A model generated the notes under the pieces. That model was not told the origin of the DNA. It made no database searches and worked only from the letters and a program-made list of their open reading frames with translations. Below, in pieces: positions 22,508 to 34,904 of a DNA stretch of 64,000 nt. The first letter of the stretch is position 1, and the number at the start of each line of letters is the position of its first letter. A program made the translations under genes and the position numbers. Source of the stretch: Sporobolomyces roseus (taxonomy: Eukaryota > Basidiomycota > Microbotryomycetes > Sporidiobolales > Sporidiobolaceae); NCBI GenBank assembly GCA_016617785.1, contig JADILM010000003.1:310001-374000 (forward strand), in the 5' to 3' direction.

Positions 22508-23149
22508 ATGTCTCGCACTGCCACTCCTCAAGGTTCACGTCCCGCTACTCCTTCAAATCTCCTCTCTGTTCAATCCCACTCTCGTCCTCATTCTCGTCCT
22601 GCAACTCCCTCAAGGCTTCAACGGTACGTCCTCATCCCCTTCCCCTTCTCTCTCTCTTTCAAAGCTTTTCTCGGATGAAGTGTGGAGCTCAAAAGTGCTG
22701 ATGAATCACCTCGAATCATGTAGTGACTACAATGCTGAAACGTCGAGTTGGATCAAGGTGAGTTATCATTCCCATCCCTATAGAACAGCTGCCGAGCGTC
22801 GACAGCCGGATTAAGGATTTCCGCAAGACTCGACGAGCTCTCTCTTGCTCTCACTCCAAATCTCGCTTCCTTCTATTCTGTGACCTGGCTGACTGTTCCT
22901 CTCGTAATGGAAACAGTCCCCTCCCAATAACCTAGGTCTCGTCGATCCTTCAACGCAATTCCGAGGAAACGATTTACTTTCGAATCCCAATACCGAGGCA
23001 GTGAGCTTTCTTCCTTTGTGTCCCGTGCTTCACTCTAGAGACGCACAGCTTACAATGCATCCCGACGATTCCAGACGACCTGGGGAGACCCAGTCTCGAA
23101 GGAAGAAGCTAGGAGGATCAGTGAGATGGCAAAGAAGCTTGCGAAGTAA
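22508..23149 (+). CDS. Small hydrophilic protein with PPNNLGL motif (paralog B)
   Basis: Paralog of the preceding gene, ~107 residues. Exon 1 has a low-complexity start with repeated SRPATPS units (MSRTATPQGSRPATPSNLL, SRPHSRPATPSRLQR). Exon 2 is short (DYNAETSSWIK). Exon 3 opens at the same phase-0 boundary as in paralog A and reads SPPNNLGLVDPSTQFRGNDL then LSNPNTEA. The last exon, by my best acceptor choice, reads TTWGDPVSKEEARRISEMAK then KLAK, TAA at 23149. It is longer than A by the SRPATPS N-terminus and one exon. The basic SRPATP repeats are possible kinase sites or nucleic-acid/microtubule contacts (inference only). The acceptor of the last intron is the least certain point: two AGs upstream are alternatives. 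Confidence 0.7.
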
Positions 23150-23577
23150 TTGTTTTGCATTAGAGTCTGGAGGTATCGCTTGTTAGCCAGAGGTTTCAGT
23201 AGTCAGTGTTCAGGTCAATGAATCCGCTTGTCACACGTAGAAGAAGTTGCGAGTATCTGGGCTCATTTGCGAGAGATTGGAACGTGCGAAGAAATGAGAA
23301 GTCTCTCCATCGTTTGATTTTCCCGAAAGAACCCTAAAAGCCGCTAGTTGCAGACTTGCTGAGAGTGACCGCATGCAGTACGAGTAGTGCGAAAGTCTAG
23401 ATAGGAGATTACGGAACGTTTCGATTCGTAAACGTGTGGTGTAAAGTGGAGATCTCGCCGAATTTGCGATATCTTTCTCCCCTCTCGCTAGCTCTCTTTC
23501 TTCCTTCTCTCTGTTCTTTCCTCTCACTCTGACTCCCTAGTATCGTCAACTACTATACACAACTCAATTCAGCCGAC
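23150..23577. other. Intergenic region upstream of RNase T2
   Basis: 428 bases holding the 3' end of the small-protein gene and the RNase T2 promoter. The last ~100 bases before 23578 are again C/T-rich (CTCTCTTTCTTCCTTCTCTC). Nothing else seen. Confidence 0.5.
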
Positions 23578-25094
23578 ATGATCCTCCCATCTGGACTCGC
23601 TCTCACCTTGGCGACTCTCCTCGCAACTTCTTCAGCTCAGGCCGAACCTAATATCGTCGATACGGTCCAACGAATTGCAAACACATTCTCATCGAAAGCG
23701 CTCAAGGTCTTAGGAGCTACTTCGTGTCCCGCTCCATCTTTCCTCCCTCCGAGTTGCACGAATGGTCAATCCCCTCAGAACGTCAACGGTTGCTGCACAA
23801 ACACTCCTGGAGGATACCTTCTACAAACTCAATTCTGGGATGCACAACCTGCCACTGGTCCTAGCGACTCTTGGACTCTTCACGGACTCTGGGTAAGTCG
23901 AAAACTTCTCCTCACCAAGCTCATTGCGAAAAGCTCGATCCTGACGTTTTCATTTGTTCGAATAGCCCGACAACTGCGACGGGACATACGAGCAATTCTG
24001 TGACCCCAGTCGCGAGTATCCCGACATCAGAGCAAAGCTGCAAGCGAATGGACCATCAGATTTAGTTCCTTACATGGAGTGAGCTTTCATTCCACTCGCT
24101 TCAGCGACTCCGACATCGAGCTGACGACATCTACTCTTCGCTAGTAAATACTGGAAGGACTACCAAGGAAACGACGAGCAGTTCTGGGAGCACGAGTGGA
24201 ACAAGCACGGAGTATGTATCTCTACCCTCAACACGACTTGTTACGGGTCCGGTTACACGCCATACGAAGATCTCGTCGACTACTTCGAGCGTGCCGTCTC
24301 GACGTTCAAAGCTCTCCCAACCTACACCTGGCTCGCGAACGCTGGTATCGTCCCTTCGACCACCAAGACCTACACTCTCGCTCAACTTCAAGCAGTCGCG
24401 AAACAACAATTCGGCTATGAGATCGTTTGGAACTGCAAAAATGGGGTACTCAACGAAGCCTGGTATGGCTATCTCTCGCAAGGTCCCATCAACGGAGGCA
24501 GACTCATCCCGACGGACGTGATCGGATCTGGTTCCAACTGTCCCAAGACCGGGATCAAGTACATTCCGAAGGGAACTACATCGACCGGGGGAGGCGGCTC
24601 GACTACTACCCCGACCGATTCTACTTCGTCTACTCTCAACGGTTCGTTTCAACCTTTCTCTCGGATCCTCCTCGGTCGCTACTGATCTCGCTTCCTGATG
24701 TACAGTCATCGTCGGTGGAAAGGCTAACGGATGTCTCATTTCGAGCGGCAAGTGGTACACCTCTGGAACTTGCGCTTCGTTCCGTCTCGCGAAATCGGCT
24801 ACTGGATCCGACTCCTTCACGATGTCGACTTCGAAAGGACCTTGTGCTGTCTCTAGCGCAGGATCTCTCTCATGCGCTGACGGTAACACTGCTTCAATCT
24901 TCACCAAGGTGAGCCTAACCTGAATCTAAGTAGTGAAAAGGAGTCCTGACCAGTTTCGTTTTCAGGATTCGAGCGGTTTCTTAGCCTACTCCTCCTCTTC
25001 GAGCTTCCGCGCTTCGCAAGTCGCATCCGGACAAACACAAGTCGGAATCTCGACACAGCAAGGTTCTGTATCGCTCAAAATCAGTGTCGCATGA
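23578..25094 (+). CDS. Secreted RNase T2 with C-terminal extension domain
   Basis: Endoribonuclease of the T2 family, probably extracellular or vacuolar. The start at 23578 gives a signal peptide (MILPSGLALTLATLLATSSA, cleavage near AQA). The catalytic motifs are both present: DSWTLHGLW at the first intron border followed by PDNCDG (CAS1), and FWEHEWNKHGVC (CAS2), each with the essential His. Cys-rich segments (SCTNG, NGCCTN, CEx) fit the disulfide pattern. After a Gly/Ser/Thr linker (TSTGGGGSTTTPTDSTSS) there is a ~110-residue C-terminal domain (VIVGGKANGCLISSGKWYTS to VSLKISVA), as in fungal RNY1-type enzymes. Introns interrupt after HGLW and before the C-terminal domain. It ends TGA 25094, convergent with the next gene. 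Full length for the family. Confidence 0.92.
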
Positions 25095-25321
25095 ACTGTC
25101 CAATTTTAGTAGAAATCCCTCTCGAATCGAAATCCAAACCTCTCGCCGTTCTCGTTCTCCGTGCTGCGAGGAAGAAGAGATCATCTAAACCTGAGAAGGT
25201 ATGTTGCAAGGACAGGATAGTAAAAAAAGATGTTGAGGTAAGTCGAAAGAAGGGCGAATGAAAACGAATGAAGGGTATAGCTGAAGATTTAGAACGAGAT
25301 GAGAGGAGGGTTGTGCAGGCG

Positions 25322-28300
25322 TTACTCGTCGTCTGCGGATCGATAGAAGTGCAACTCATGCTCGAGTTTTTCGTTTGCCTGCGAGCGGAAAGAGGATCAT
25401 CAGCGGACGAAGAACGTTGTCTAACGAGATTTGAGACTCACCTCGGATAGCTCAGCGATCTTGTCCGAATATACCTTTTCCACTTCACTCAACTTGGCCT
25501 GATGTGCGACGTGGAGTGCTGAGACGTCGACATCGGTGACTGCTCCTGCTCGAGGGGAGGGAGGAACGGGTTTCCTGAGTTCCTGCTTCGCATCGACCAA
25601 CTCTTGTCTCAATCGTTCGCGGTCTTCATCGATCGAAGTTATCTTGGCTTGCAAGTCGGAGAGGGTTTGAGCGTGTTCCTTCGATTGTAGCTGGGCTGAG
25701 TTGACGCGACTCTCCTCGACCGATGTGAGTTCGAGGGAGTGGATCTTCGACATGGCTTCGATCTGAGCTTGAGCGTCCTCTTGAGTTTGCTGTAAGGCGT
25801 GTCGGGCATCTTCGAGATCTTGGCGCAAGTCGGCAATTTGGGAAGTGAGTTCATCGTTGGCGACAACTTCTTTCTCGTTTGTCGAATCGGCAGTCGCTTT
25901 CGCTTTCGCTTCGGCGTCGGCGAGAGCCGATCGAGCAGCAGAAAGATCTTCGTTGACAGAAGTAATTGTGGATTCGAGTTTGGCGTGTTCACTCTTGAAC
26001 TTGGCGAGATCCTGGATTCAGGCGAGTTTGATCAGTTCGAGCCTTATTCAGGCAGCCCAGGTAGCGAACTCCGTTACTCACACTCTGTGTAGCCTCCAGC
26101 TCGAGTCTAACGTTCGCAACCTCGACTTCCCGCTTCTTCGCCTCACTTCCCTCGATCGCTTCCCTCGCCAGATTCAAACTTTCGACTTCGGCAGCATGAG
26201 CAGTTCGTAATTGATCGATCGAAGCCGCAGACTCGGTTCGTAGTTGGTGAAGATCTGCCGAGTGGGTAGCGTGAAGTCCAGAGGTAGCCTCCTCGACAGC
26301 AGAGGCGACCCTCGAATCCTGAGCGTCCTTGAGCTCCGAGATCGCCTTCGAGTGATCTTGAGAAGTAGCCTGCTCAAGAGAGTATCATTGGAACCTGTTC
26401 AACAGATCAAGACGAGGAAGGAGAGCAGCAACCTACCTCCATCTCGCTTCGCAAAGCATCTCTCTCGCTTTGTAAAGCATTTCGCTCTTCTTCCCAGCTC
26501 GCCTTCTGGGACTCCAATTCAGCTTGTAATCTGCTCGAGCGGCTGTCCCCTTCTTCTTGCGACTCTTGACGAACCTTTTGAACCTCTTCTTGCTGATTCT
26601 TCTCCATCTCTTGCAGCGCCGTTCGATGTTGTTTCACTAGCTCCTCCTTCTCCTCCTCGACTGAACGACGAAGTTCTGCCAGAGCGCTCTCGTGTTCCTC
26701 CTTGAGCTGCTGGATCTTGGTCTCGGATTCTTCGGCGGTTGCTCCTTCCCGCTCTCGGTCCGCCTTGAGACTTGCGATCTGTTCCTCGAGTGCTCGAACA
26801 TCGTGTGAAGAGGTTTCTCGAACCAAATTGAGCTCCTCTTGCTGCTTCGAAGACAAAGTCTCGAGTTCGGTCGAGTGGGCGGATCGAAGTTCGTCGAGTT
26901 TGGCGTTGTAAGTTCTGCTCGATCACAACCGCTCAAATAGAGTCAGTGATCGGTGAATTCAGGCATGTCAAGAATGAAGAAGAACTCACTCATCGGCATC
27001 TCTGCACGCATTCTCGTAAGCATTTTGCGATTTCGATTCGACTTCACCCAATCTCTGTTCCAACTCCTGTTTCTCCTCTCTCGTTCTCTGCTCCGCTTCC
27101 TTCGCGACTCGTACTTCCTCTTCGAGCGTTTGTACCCGTCCTGAGAGTTCGTCAAATGCTTCCTGAGCTTTCAAAGCTTCGGAGAGTTGTGAACGAAGAG
27201 AATCGATCTCGGTTGCGAGTTCCTTCTTGTCGGTCTCGAGGGTCGTGATCTGCGCTTCGAGTTCCGAGAGACGTCCAGCGTCTCCTGAAACACTGCTACG
27301 AAGTGACTCGAGTTGTGTCGAAGTTGATTGATGGGCGTCTCTGATAGTCGAAAGCTCATTTTGTAGTCTCTTCTCCGCTTCGGTGCTTGATGACTTGTGC
27401 AGTTCGTGTTGGTCTGCGAGTTCTTTGTGGGAGACTTCGAGGGAGGAGAGATTAGAGATGGTGCGAGAGTGTTCGGATTCGAGATTGGAGTGAGTTGAAC
27501 GAAGTTGATCAAGTTCTTCCGAGGTCTTTGTATGAGTCTCTTGTAGTCGTGCGAGCTCACCTCGGAGCGATTCAAGCTGTTTAGGAAAACAAGATCGTCA
27601 ATCAACATCTAAGCTGGACAATGCAGTGAGAGAGAATACGTACTTTGTCCGAATAGGCCTGATTTCCAGTGTCAATCTCTCCCTTGACCTTTTCCAGCTC
27701 AGCCTCACGTTCCGAGATAACGCTTCTCAATTCCTCGATCTCTTTCACTTTCGTCTCTTTGACCGAATCGAGTTGTTCTCGGACCGTCGCAAGTTCCGTC
27801 TCCTTCTCTTCCAACAATTTCTTTGCTGCCTCGGAAGTCGAAGAGGATGCGGTAGGACGAGCTGAAGTTGTCGAAGAGGAAGAAGATGCGAGGGTACGAG
27901 GTCGGGGAGCGGTAGTTGAACTCGATGGGACGACACGTCTGACGCCTGTTCCGGACCCGTTCGAGGTGGAGGTAGCGGGAACGCGAGTTGGGACTGGTCG
28001 AGTAGTGGTCGAGGAGGTAGCAGACAAGGAACTTCCAGGTCGAGTCGAGGTAGAGTTTCCGACTGTCGATGGTCGAGTTCTCGCGGCGGTAGGAGCAGTT
28101 GAGGAAGGGAGAGGACGACGAATCGAAGCAGATGTGGTTCCTGCAGTTGGTAGGGTCGAGGATTTCGCAGTTCGAATCCCGTTCGAAGTGGTTGAAGAAG
28201 CGAGATTTGTTGAGCGAGGAGCTGTTGGCGGTAAACCCCCATTGACTGCCCCTCGCACGGGTTGACCAGGTCGAGGTTTCGAGGTATCGACTACGCCTCC

Positions 28301-29035
28301 TGCTGGACGATTCGTTGAAGATGCGAGAGAGGCTCGAAGTGGTCGGGTCGAACTTGTAGCTGAAGGAGTGCTTGAAGTTGAAGACGGCTTGCGTGCTCCG
28401 TTGGCAGCGGAAGTCGCGGAAGACGAAGGTCGACGGACTCCAATAGCGGTACCGAGAGGATTGCGAGACGAAAGAGGAGGGGCACTGGAAGAAGAAGTGG
28501 ATTGTCGAAGAGAAGGGTTACGAACGGATGAAGCTGAGCGAGTCGCTCCTGCAGTGACGGGAGCACGTAGTTTCGGTTGTACCGCGGGTGCTCTGTCGGG
28601 AGAGGGGGAAGTTGGAGAGGGAGGTTGTTCAGAGGTCGTTGAAGAGACAAGGGGAACAGGAGGTGCGAGGACAGCTTCACTTGCTTCCTCCTCTTTCGAT
28701 CCAACTTGATCCAGTGAGCTGATCTCGTCTATACATTGACAAATGTGTTCAAGCTGTCAGCTTGAAGGACATCCTTTTGTGTTGGATCAAAGTTCGTGTG
28801 TTCAAGACTCACTTTGCTCACCCTGTTCTGAAGTAGCTGCCGTATCTACTACGGCCTGTTCCACTCCATTCGTTTCATGATTACCTTCTACTCCCTCTTC
28901 AGTCACCGCTTCGTCGTTGTGAGGCTCTGAAGTTGACTTATCCTCTTCTTGATTGTTTATTGAAGCCGTAGAGTGTTGGATTGATTCGTCGATAGCTGGG
29001 TCTAGTTGTTGAGTATTCTCGGCTAGCTCTGCCAT
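25322..29035 (-). CDS. Long coiled-coil protein with Ser/Pro/Arg-rich N-terminal half
   Basis: About 1,100 residues, start chosen at 29035 (MAELAENTQQLDPAID) because the frame upstream would overlap the divergent SEC31 promoter. After an acidic N-terminus (~75 residues) comes a ~330-residue basic Ser/Thr/Pro/Arg-rich region (for example STRPVPTRVPATSTSNGS). The rest is an almost continuous heptad-rich coiled coil (EERERL-, LETLS-, ELEKV-type), divided by a few introns, ending ANEKLEHELHFYRSADDE. No kinase, CAP-Gly or GRIP domain is visible. The basic head plus long coiled coil is the plan of microtubule- or membrane-tethering proteins, but repeats of this type can be found in many families, so I give no name. 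The plus-strand frame 27669-28265 is a shadow of this gene. Confidence 0.75.
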
Positions 29036-29192
29036 GCTATGAGTGCTCGAATGAGATGTGTTAGTGACAGGTTCAATCCCAAACGTGTCTCGCATTCTCT
29101 TAACTCTTCTCTCCACTCTTTCACCTCCCGTCAACCTCGTACTCCTTCGATCAAAGTAAAGAGGAGTACAGAGAACAACACCCCGATCAACC
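29036..29192. promoter_or_regulatory. Bidirectional promoter of coiled-coil gene and SEC31
   Basis: 157 bases separate the two divergent start codons. Both promoters and 5' UTRs must lie here or extend into the first exons. No motif identified by eye. Confidence 0.55.
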
Positions 29193-32100
29193 ATGTCACC
29201 TCCACTCTCTACCCTCGGCCGTACTTCGGTCGTAGGCTGGAGTCCATCAATTGACACGAATTCACAACTATTCGCAACTGGGACTGTATCAGGTGCATTG
29301 GACGACTCGTTCTCGACTGAATCACTCTTGGAACTATGGGAACCTTTCACAAGTTCAAGTGAACAAGAATCGAGATTAGAACCCATCGCCCGCATCAACG
29401 CACCCGCGAGATTCAACAGGCTGGCATGGGGTGCGCATGGCATCAATTCGCACGAGAGACCATTAGGAGTCATCGCAGGTGGAATGGAGAATGGTCAAGT
29501 AGCTTTGTGGGATCCTTCAATCGCACTTCATCATTCAGAACACGAGTACGTCTTCGCTCCATTTCCCTCGCTTCAGGATGGAGAGTGTGGAAACCGACAG
29601 GGATGTAATCTTACTGACACATTTCAACTTTCACGCCCTTGCCGCCTTCCTGCAGTCCTTTGATCACCAAATTTGAATCTCATTCTGGACCTGTTCGAGG
29701 ATTAGACTTTAGTTCTGCTCAATCTAATCTACTCGCAAGTGGAGCAACGAATGGAGAGGTACGCACACCTCTCAACTAATTCCCTAAACCGGATTAGCTG
29801 ACATGAAAACTTCCCCTCCCCCCCTTCCCTCTCACTCTCTCTCCCTCAATCCACTTGCAAACAGCTCTTCATCTACGACTTGTCGAGTCCCAATACGAAA
29901 CCTTTCTCTCCCGGACCTCGCTCTCGATCCCTCGACACGATCACCTCAGTTTCGTGGAATCCCTCAGTAGTTCACATTCTCGCATCCGGTTCAAACTCGG
30001 GTTACACAGTCGTTTGGGACTTGAAGTCAAAGAGGGAGATCACCGCTTTGAGTTATGCAGGAGCTGGACCGACTGGATTGGGAGCAGCTGGATTCGGCGC
30101 GTTCGGTGGAGGACAGAGTGGAGGAATGTTTGGAGGATCTCAAGGTGGTGCGAGCGGTGTAGGAGGGTTAGGTGGAGTCAGCAGCGTCAAATGGCACCCC
30201 GAGAACGTGAGTACCTGCTCGCTTCTTTCTGTAACGGGAACGAGACAGAACGAATTCCTTTCCGTAGCCTACGAAACTCGTTACCGCTTCAGATGATGAT
30301 CATTCGCCAGTCATTCTGTTGTGGGATCTCCGAAACTGGAAGGAACCCGAACGAGTAAGTGTTACCGCTTTCTTATTCGTCGACAAGCGAAACTAACCGA
30401 AAACCACATCAACGACAGGTTCTGAAAGGGCACGACAAGGGGATCCTCTCCGTTGCATGGTGCAAAGACGATTCAGATTTGATCATCTCGAGTGGAAAGG
30501 ATGGAAGAACTATCGCTTGGGGCGCTTCGACTGGCGAAATCGTCGCAGAGGTGAGTCGGAATCTCACTTTCGTACCTTTGTCTTTCGAAATTGCTGACGC
30601 GATCAGCAACAGGTCTCCCCTTCGACGAACTGGGCTTTCGACACCGCTTTCTGTCCTCGCAACCCCTCTATCATCAGTACCGCTTCCCTCGACGGAACCG
30701 TCTCCCTTCACTCTTTACAATCGACCAACACTTCCTCCGAATCTTCCGCCATCCAACAACCTTCCTCATCTGCCGCGAACCCCTTCGACTCTTCCTCTGT
30801 TTTCGAACAAGCTATCTCGGCGAACGCTGCGAATCACCCTACGAAATCACTCTCTCACGCACCGAAATGGCTCAAACGTCCCGCTTCAGTCGCATTCGGT
30901 TTCGGAGGAAAGCTCGTTCACATTCACCACGATCGCTTACCTGCCGTTTCTGGAGGAGGATTCGCACCCGCAAAACTCGAGATCAAGAACTTTGTCACTT
31001 CTCAACCGGTCGTCGATCGCGCTGCGAAACTCGAACGAGCTTCGACTGGTCAACTCGAGGGAGGTCTCGCTGCATTCTGTGATGAGCGAACAGCAGAACT
31101 CGAGCGGGAAGGTGGAGCGAGTGGAGAAGTAGAAAGTTGGAAACTTCTCAAGACTTTGTTCCGTGCCGCTGCTGGAGGCAACGCTAGTCAGAACAGGGAG
31201 CAATTGATCGAGTTGTTGGGTTTCGACAAGGATGGAGTTAGGGAGAAGATCGAGGAAGCGGTATCGAGGTTCAGGAAGGAAGGGAAACTCTCTACCACGA
31301 ACAACTCGCAACCTCTCGCTGAATCGACGGAACCTGTTGAACCTATCTCTTCGCAACATTCAGAATCGGAAGTCAGAGAGGAGGAGAATGGAAACGGTCT
31401 CGGGAATGGTGATGGAGCGTCAAGCCTGTTCGGAGACAACAGTGGAGGAGCTGGAGATGACTTCTTCTCGCAGATCGGAGCGGGAAGTAATCAGCGACTT
31501 TCGGCACTACCCGAACGTTTACTTGCGAAGGAAGGAGGTTCACTCGACGGCTACAACAGCGCTGCCGCTACGATTGGATCGACTTCGAGCATCGCCAGTC
31601 TCAACTTGAAACCTTCCACCTTCAAACTCTACCGCCCTACCTCGACCGGAGACGGAGTTGACGACACGAATCGACTCATCACGCAAGCTCTCGTCGTTGG
31701 AGATTTCAACTCGGCAGTCTCCCTCGCTCTCGCTACCGAACGTTACGCCGATGCACTCCTCTTCGCCCTTCGAGGTGGATCAGAACTCCTCGCTCAGACT
31801 CAATCAGCATACTTCGCTCGTGCTCAGCAAGACGCCTCGACTTCCGGATCAGCTTCCTACCTTCGAGTTCTCGAATCGATCACGATGAACGACCTCTCCG
31901 ACATTGTCCAGAATGCCGATCTCGAAGACTGGATCGAAGTTTTCGTCCTTCTCTGCACCTACGCTATCCAGGAGGAGGAGTTCGGTTCTCTCGTCGAGCA
32001 GCTTGGTCAACGTCTCGAATACCAATTCCAACTCGTTCGAGGCAGTCCCAATCCTGCTCAATCGGATGAATGGAGGAAGAACGCCGTTCTATGTTACCTC

Positions 32101-34652
32101 GCTGCAGGCAAGCTCGAGAAGGTTGTTGGGGTTTGGATCGGACAGATGAAGGAGGAGGAGGCAGCTCTCAAATCGCAACTTGGAGGATCCGCCTCGGCTA
32201 CCGCGAGTTTCGAAGCTCACGCTCGAGCGCTTCAAGACTTTGTCGAAAAAGTTCAAGTCTTCCAACATGCCGTCGGTTACGTCGACGTCGACCTACAATC
32301 TCCGACTCAATCAAGTGCCGTTGCCGATTCTGGAGCGAGGACCTACAAATTGGCAAGCTTGTACGAACGATACGTCGAATACGCTGAACTCCTCGCCGAG
32401 CAAGGTCTTCTCCAACTCGCCGTCAAGTACATCAACCTTACTCCGAGCGACTTTGAAGGAACGAAACCTGAAGCGAGTGGACCAGCTCTTGCGAGAGAAA
32501 GGTTATTGAAGGCGAGTGGGATTCGAAGAACCGCTACCTCATACGGACAAGCACAGCCTCACGTTGCTCAACAGCAACAAGCTACGTCTCGTTATGCCTC
32601 AGCTTACGGCACTCCTCAGCAATCGAATCTCTCTAGTTCGACTCGTTCCGCTTACAATCCTTACGGTACTCCCTCATCAGTTCCTGCTCCTTCTATCGCT
32701 CCCGCACCCACTTCTTACAACCCTTACGCTGCACCTCCCTCTCTCTCGGCATCGACTTCAACTGGAGGACCTTCTCCTTACTCCAATCCCGCTGCCGTCG
32801 CGAATCCCTACGCTCCAGCTCCAACTGCAGCCGACAACCCTTACGCTCCTCCTCCCACTTCGAACGTCGGCGTTCCTCCCTCGAATCCTTACGGCACGAA
32901 ACCTCCCTCGATGGGCGCTCCTCCCTCGAACCCAGCTTCTTTCGCTCCAGCTTTCCCTTCGCAAGCCCAAGGAGCTGTCAACGACCCTTATGCGCCCACT
33001 GGTACTCCTGGATCCGGTCTACCGGCTCCTCCCGCCGTTCGCGAAGCTTCTCCCAATTTCGCAAATCGACAACCAGTTTCCGCTTCCGCCCCTCCTCCAC
33101 CCCGATCGAAACCTGAACACGGATGGAACGATGCGCCAGTATTGTCTCGCAAGTCGACCCCCGCTGCTGGAGCTTCCTCAGCTGCGTCGAAGATGCAAGC
33201 AATCACGAGTCCTTTCCCGAACATGCCTTCTGCACCAGCGACTTCTTACGGAGCTTACAACGGTCAACCAGGTCAGAACGTACCTCCCCCTCCTCCAAGT
33301 CGAGGTTCGAATCGAACTCCCGCGCCGCCAATGCAGTCTTCAGGAGTTGCCCCTCCTCCTATGACCGGTTCCCGATTCGTCGCTCCCCCTCCTCCTTCTG
33401 CCAACCCTTCTCAACAGATGCAGCAACCTCAGCAACGACCCCCTCCTCCTCCTCAACAGCAGACTATGACTCCTCAATCAGCTCCACCTGCGACATCTGG
33501 TTTCGCACCCCCAACTTCAAACTACGCTCCTCCCCCGCCTCCAGCTCAAGCTTCTCAATACGCTCCTCCTCCTCCGGCTCAAACTTCACAGAACCAGTAT
33601 GCCCCTCCTCCTACGTCCGCTGCATCTGCCTACGCTCCTCCACCTCCCTCATCGAACAATGCTGCGAATGGACCTCCACCACCTCGACAAGGATTCCCTG
33701 CCGCCCCTCCTCCTCGAAGCGGTACTCCAGGAAACTCGTTCAGGCCTCCACCACCTCCTGGTCCACCAAGATCTGGTGCTACTCTACCTCCTCCCGGTCC
33801 CCCAAATTTCCCTCGACCTCCCTCAGCCGGCGCGAATCGAGCAATTCCTCCACCACAATCGAATGGCTCGATTCCTCCTGTCCCAAACGCTCCTCCTCAG
33901 TTCCAATCGATGCCGCCCCCTCCTCCTCCAACATCGGCTCAACAAGGTCAAAAGCAAGCGACTCCTCCTCAAACCGGTTTCGCCGCTCCTCCTCCTCCTC
34001 GACCCCTTCAAAGTCAAGGTAGCCCAGTCACATCGCAACCTGGGACTATGACAGCACCACCTCCACCACCTCCGACCACTCAGATGAGACCCGAACCACC
34101 GAGACTGAAGTATCGTGAGTCTCAAGAATCTCTTTTCAAGCCATTCTAAGTTCGAACAAGCTAATGCTGCCCTTTCATCAAACAGCTCCTGGCGACCGCT
34201 CTCACATTCCTGCAGCGAGTCGACCTATCTTTGATGTCCTCACGCTCGAACTCCGTCGATTAAGACAAACGACTCCAGTGAGCTTTTCAGCTTCTCGCGA
34301 CTTGTACCTTGACGGGCTAGCGACTGATCTCTTCTTCAACCTCGTATGCAGCCTCAACAAGCAAAGATGATCAATGAGACAGAAAAGAGGTTGAACATGC
34401 TGTTCGACTTGATCAACTGCGAAGCATTGTCGGAGAACTCTACTGAGAAGATTCTCGAGATCTGCCGAGGTTCGTCCCCACTGTCTGTTTGCGCTCCTTC
34501 CAAGTTTCAAGCTGACAATCGTCCTGCCAATAGCTATCGAATCACGCAATCAAGCTCTCGCTTTGGATCTTCATCTCTCGCTGCTTACGACCTCGAACGA
34601 CGTTGCGCCATTCCAAGCGGCCTTGAAATTGGTGATTCAACGCGCGACGTAG
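29193..34652 (+). CDS. SEC31: SEC31, outer COPII coat subunit
   Basis: Scaffold of COPII vesicles budding from the endoplasmic reticulum. The start at 29193 (MSPPLSTLGRTSVVGWSPSI) opens an N-terminal WD40 propeller: VIAGGMENGQVALWDPSIAL, LLASGATNGE, ASGSNSGYTVVWDLKSKREI, VLKGHDKGILSVAWCKDDSD and SSGKDGRTIAWGASTGEIVA, over several introns. A ~1,000-residue exon (31100-34149) holds the helical middle (ALVVGDFNSAVSLALATERY, DWIEVFVLLCTYAIQEEEFG), then a long Pro-rich segment with Ala-Pro-Pro and Tyr-Ala-Pro repeats, the usual Sec23-binding region. The C-terminal helical domain ends NDVAPFQAALKLVIQRAT, TAG 34652. Pro-rich region and helical end are both present, so the gene appears complete. It is convergent with the flippase gene. 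Confidence 0.93.
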
Positions 34653-34816
34653 TGAAGCTCTCTCAACTGCTGTATACCCCTCTTTCTCCTTCTTTGTTGG
34701 TAATCTTTGTGCTCCCGTTCAAGTCTTGCCCAAAAATTCCTCTTCTCTCTTCTTCGTTTTTGTTTTCTCTTCTCTGCCTAATGAATCGGTGATGCATGCA
34801 GTGTGAAGCGCTCTCG

Positions 34817-34884
34817 ATTGTACCTTCGACGAAGCAAAGAGTTGTTACAAATTGTACCTTCGACGAAGCAAAGAGTTGTTACAA
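34817..34884. repeat. Perfect 34-bp tandem duplication
   Basis: The unit starting ATTGTACCTTCGACGAAGCA occupies 34817-34850 and recurs without change at 34851-34884. It lies just 3' of the flippase stop codon (minus gene ends at 34905), so it is probably in that gene's 3' UTR. Two copies only; no spacer, so not CRISPR-like. Confidence 0.9.
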
Positions 34885-34904
34885 AGAATGCGATTTCGCG
34901 CAAA

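Noticed and set aside
25268..25450. Small plus-strand frame at the end of the coiled-coil gene
   Set aside because: It overlaps the minus-strand last exon and intron and has no support.
27669..28265. Plus-strand frame of ~200 residues
   Set aside because: It is an antisense shadow of the Ser/Thr-rich part of the coiled-coil gene, without any family or splice structure.
32516..34051. Several long plus and minus frames inside SEC31
   Set aside because: They overlap the main Pro-rich SEC31 exon in other frames and carry compositional, not real, similarity.
34817..34884. Possible CRISPR or direct-repeat array
   Set aside because: Only two adjacent identical units with no spacer; better called a tandem duplication.
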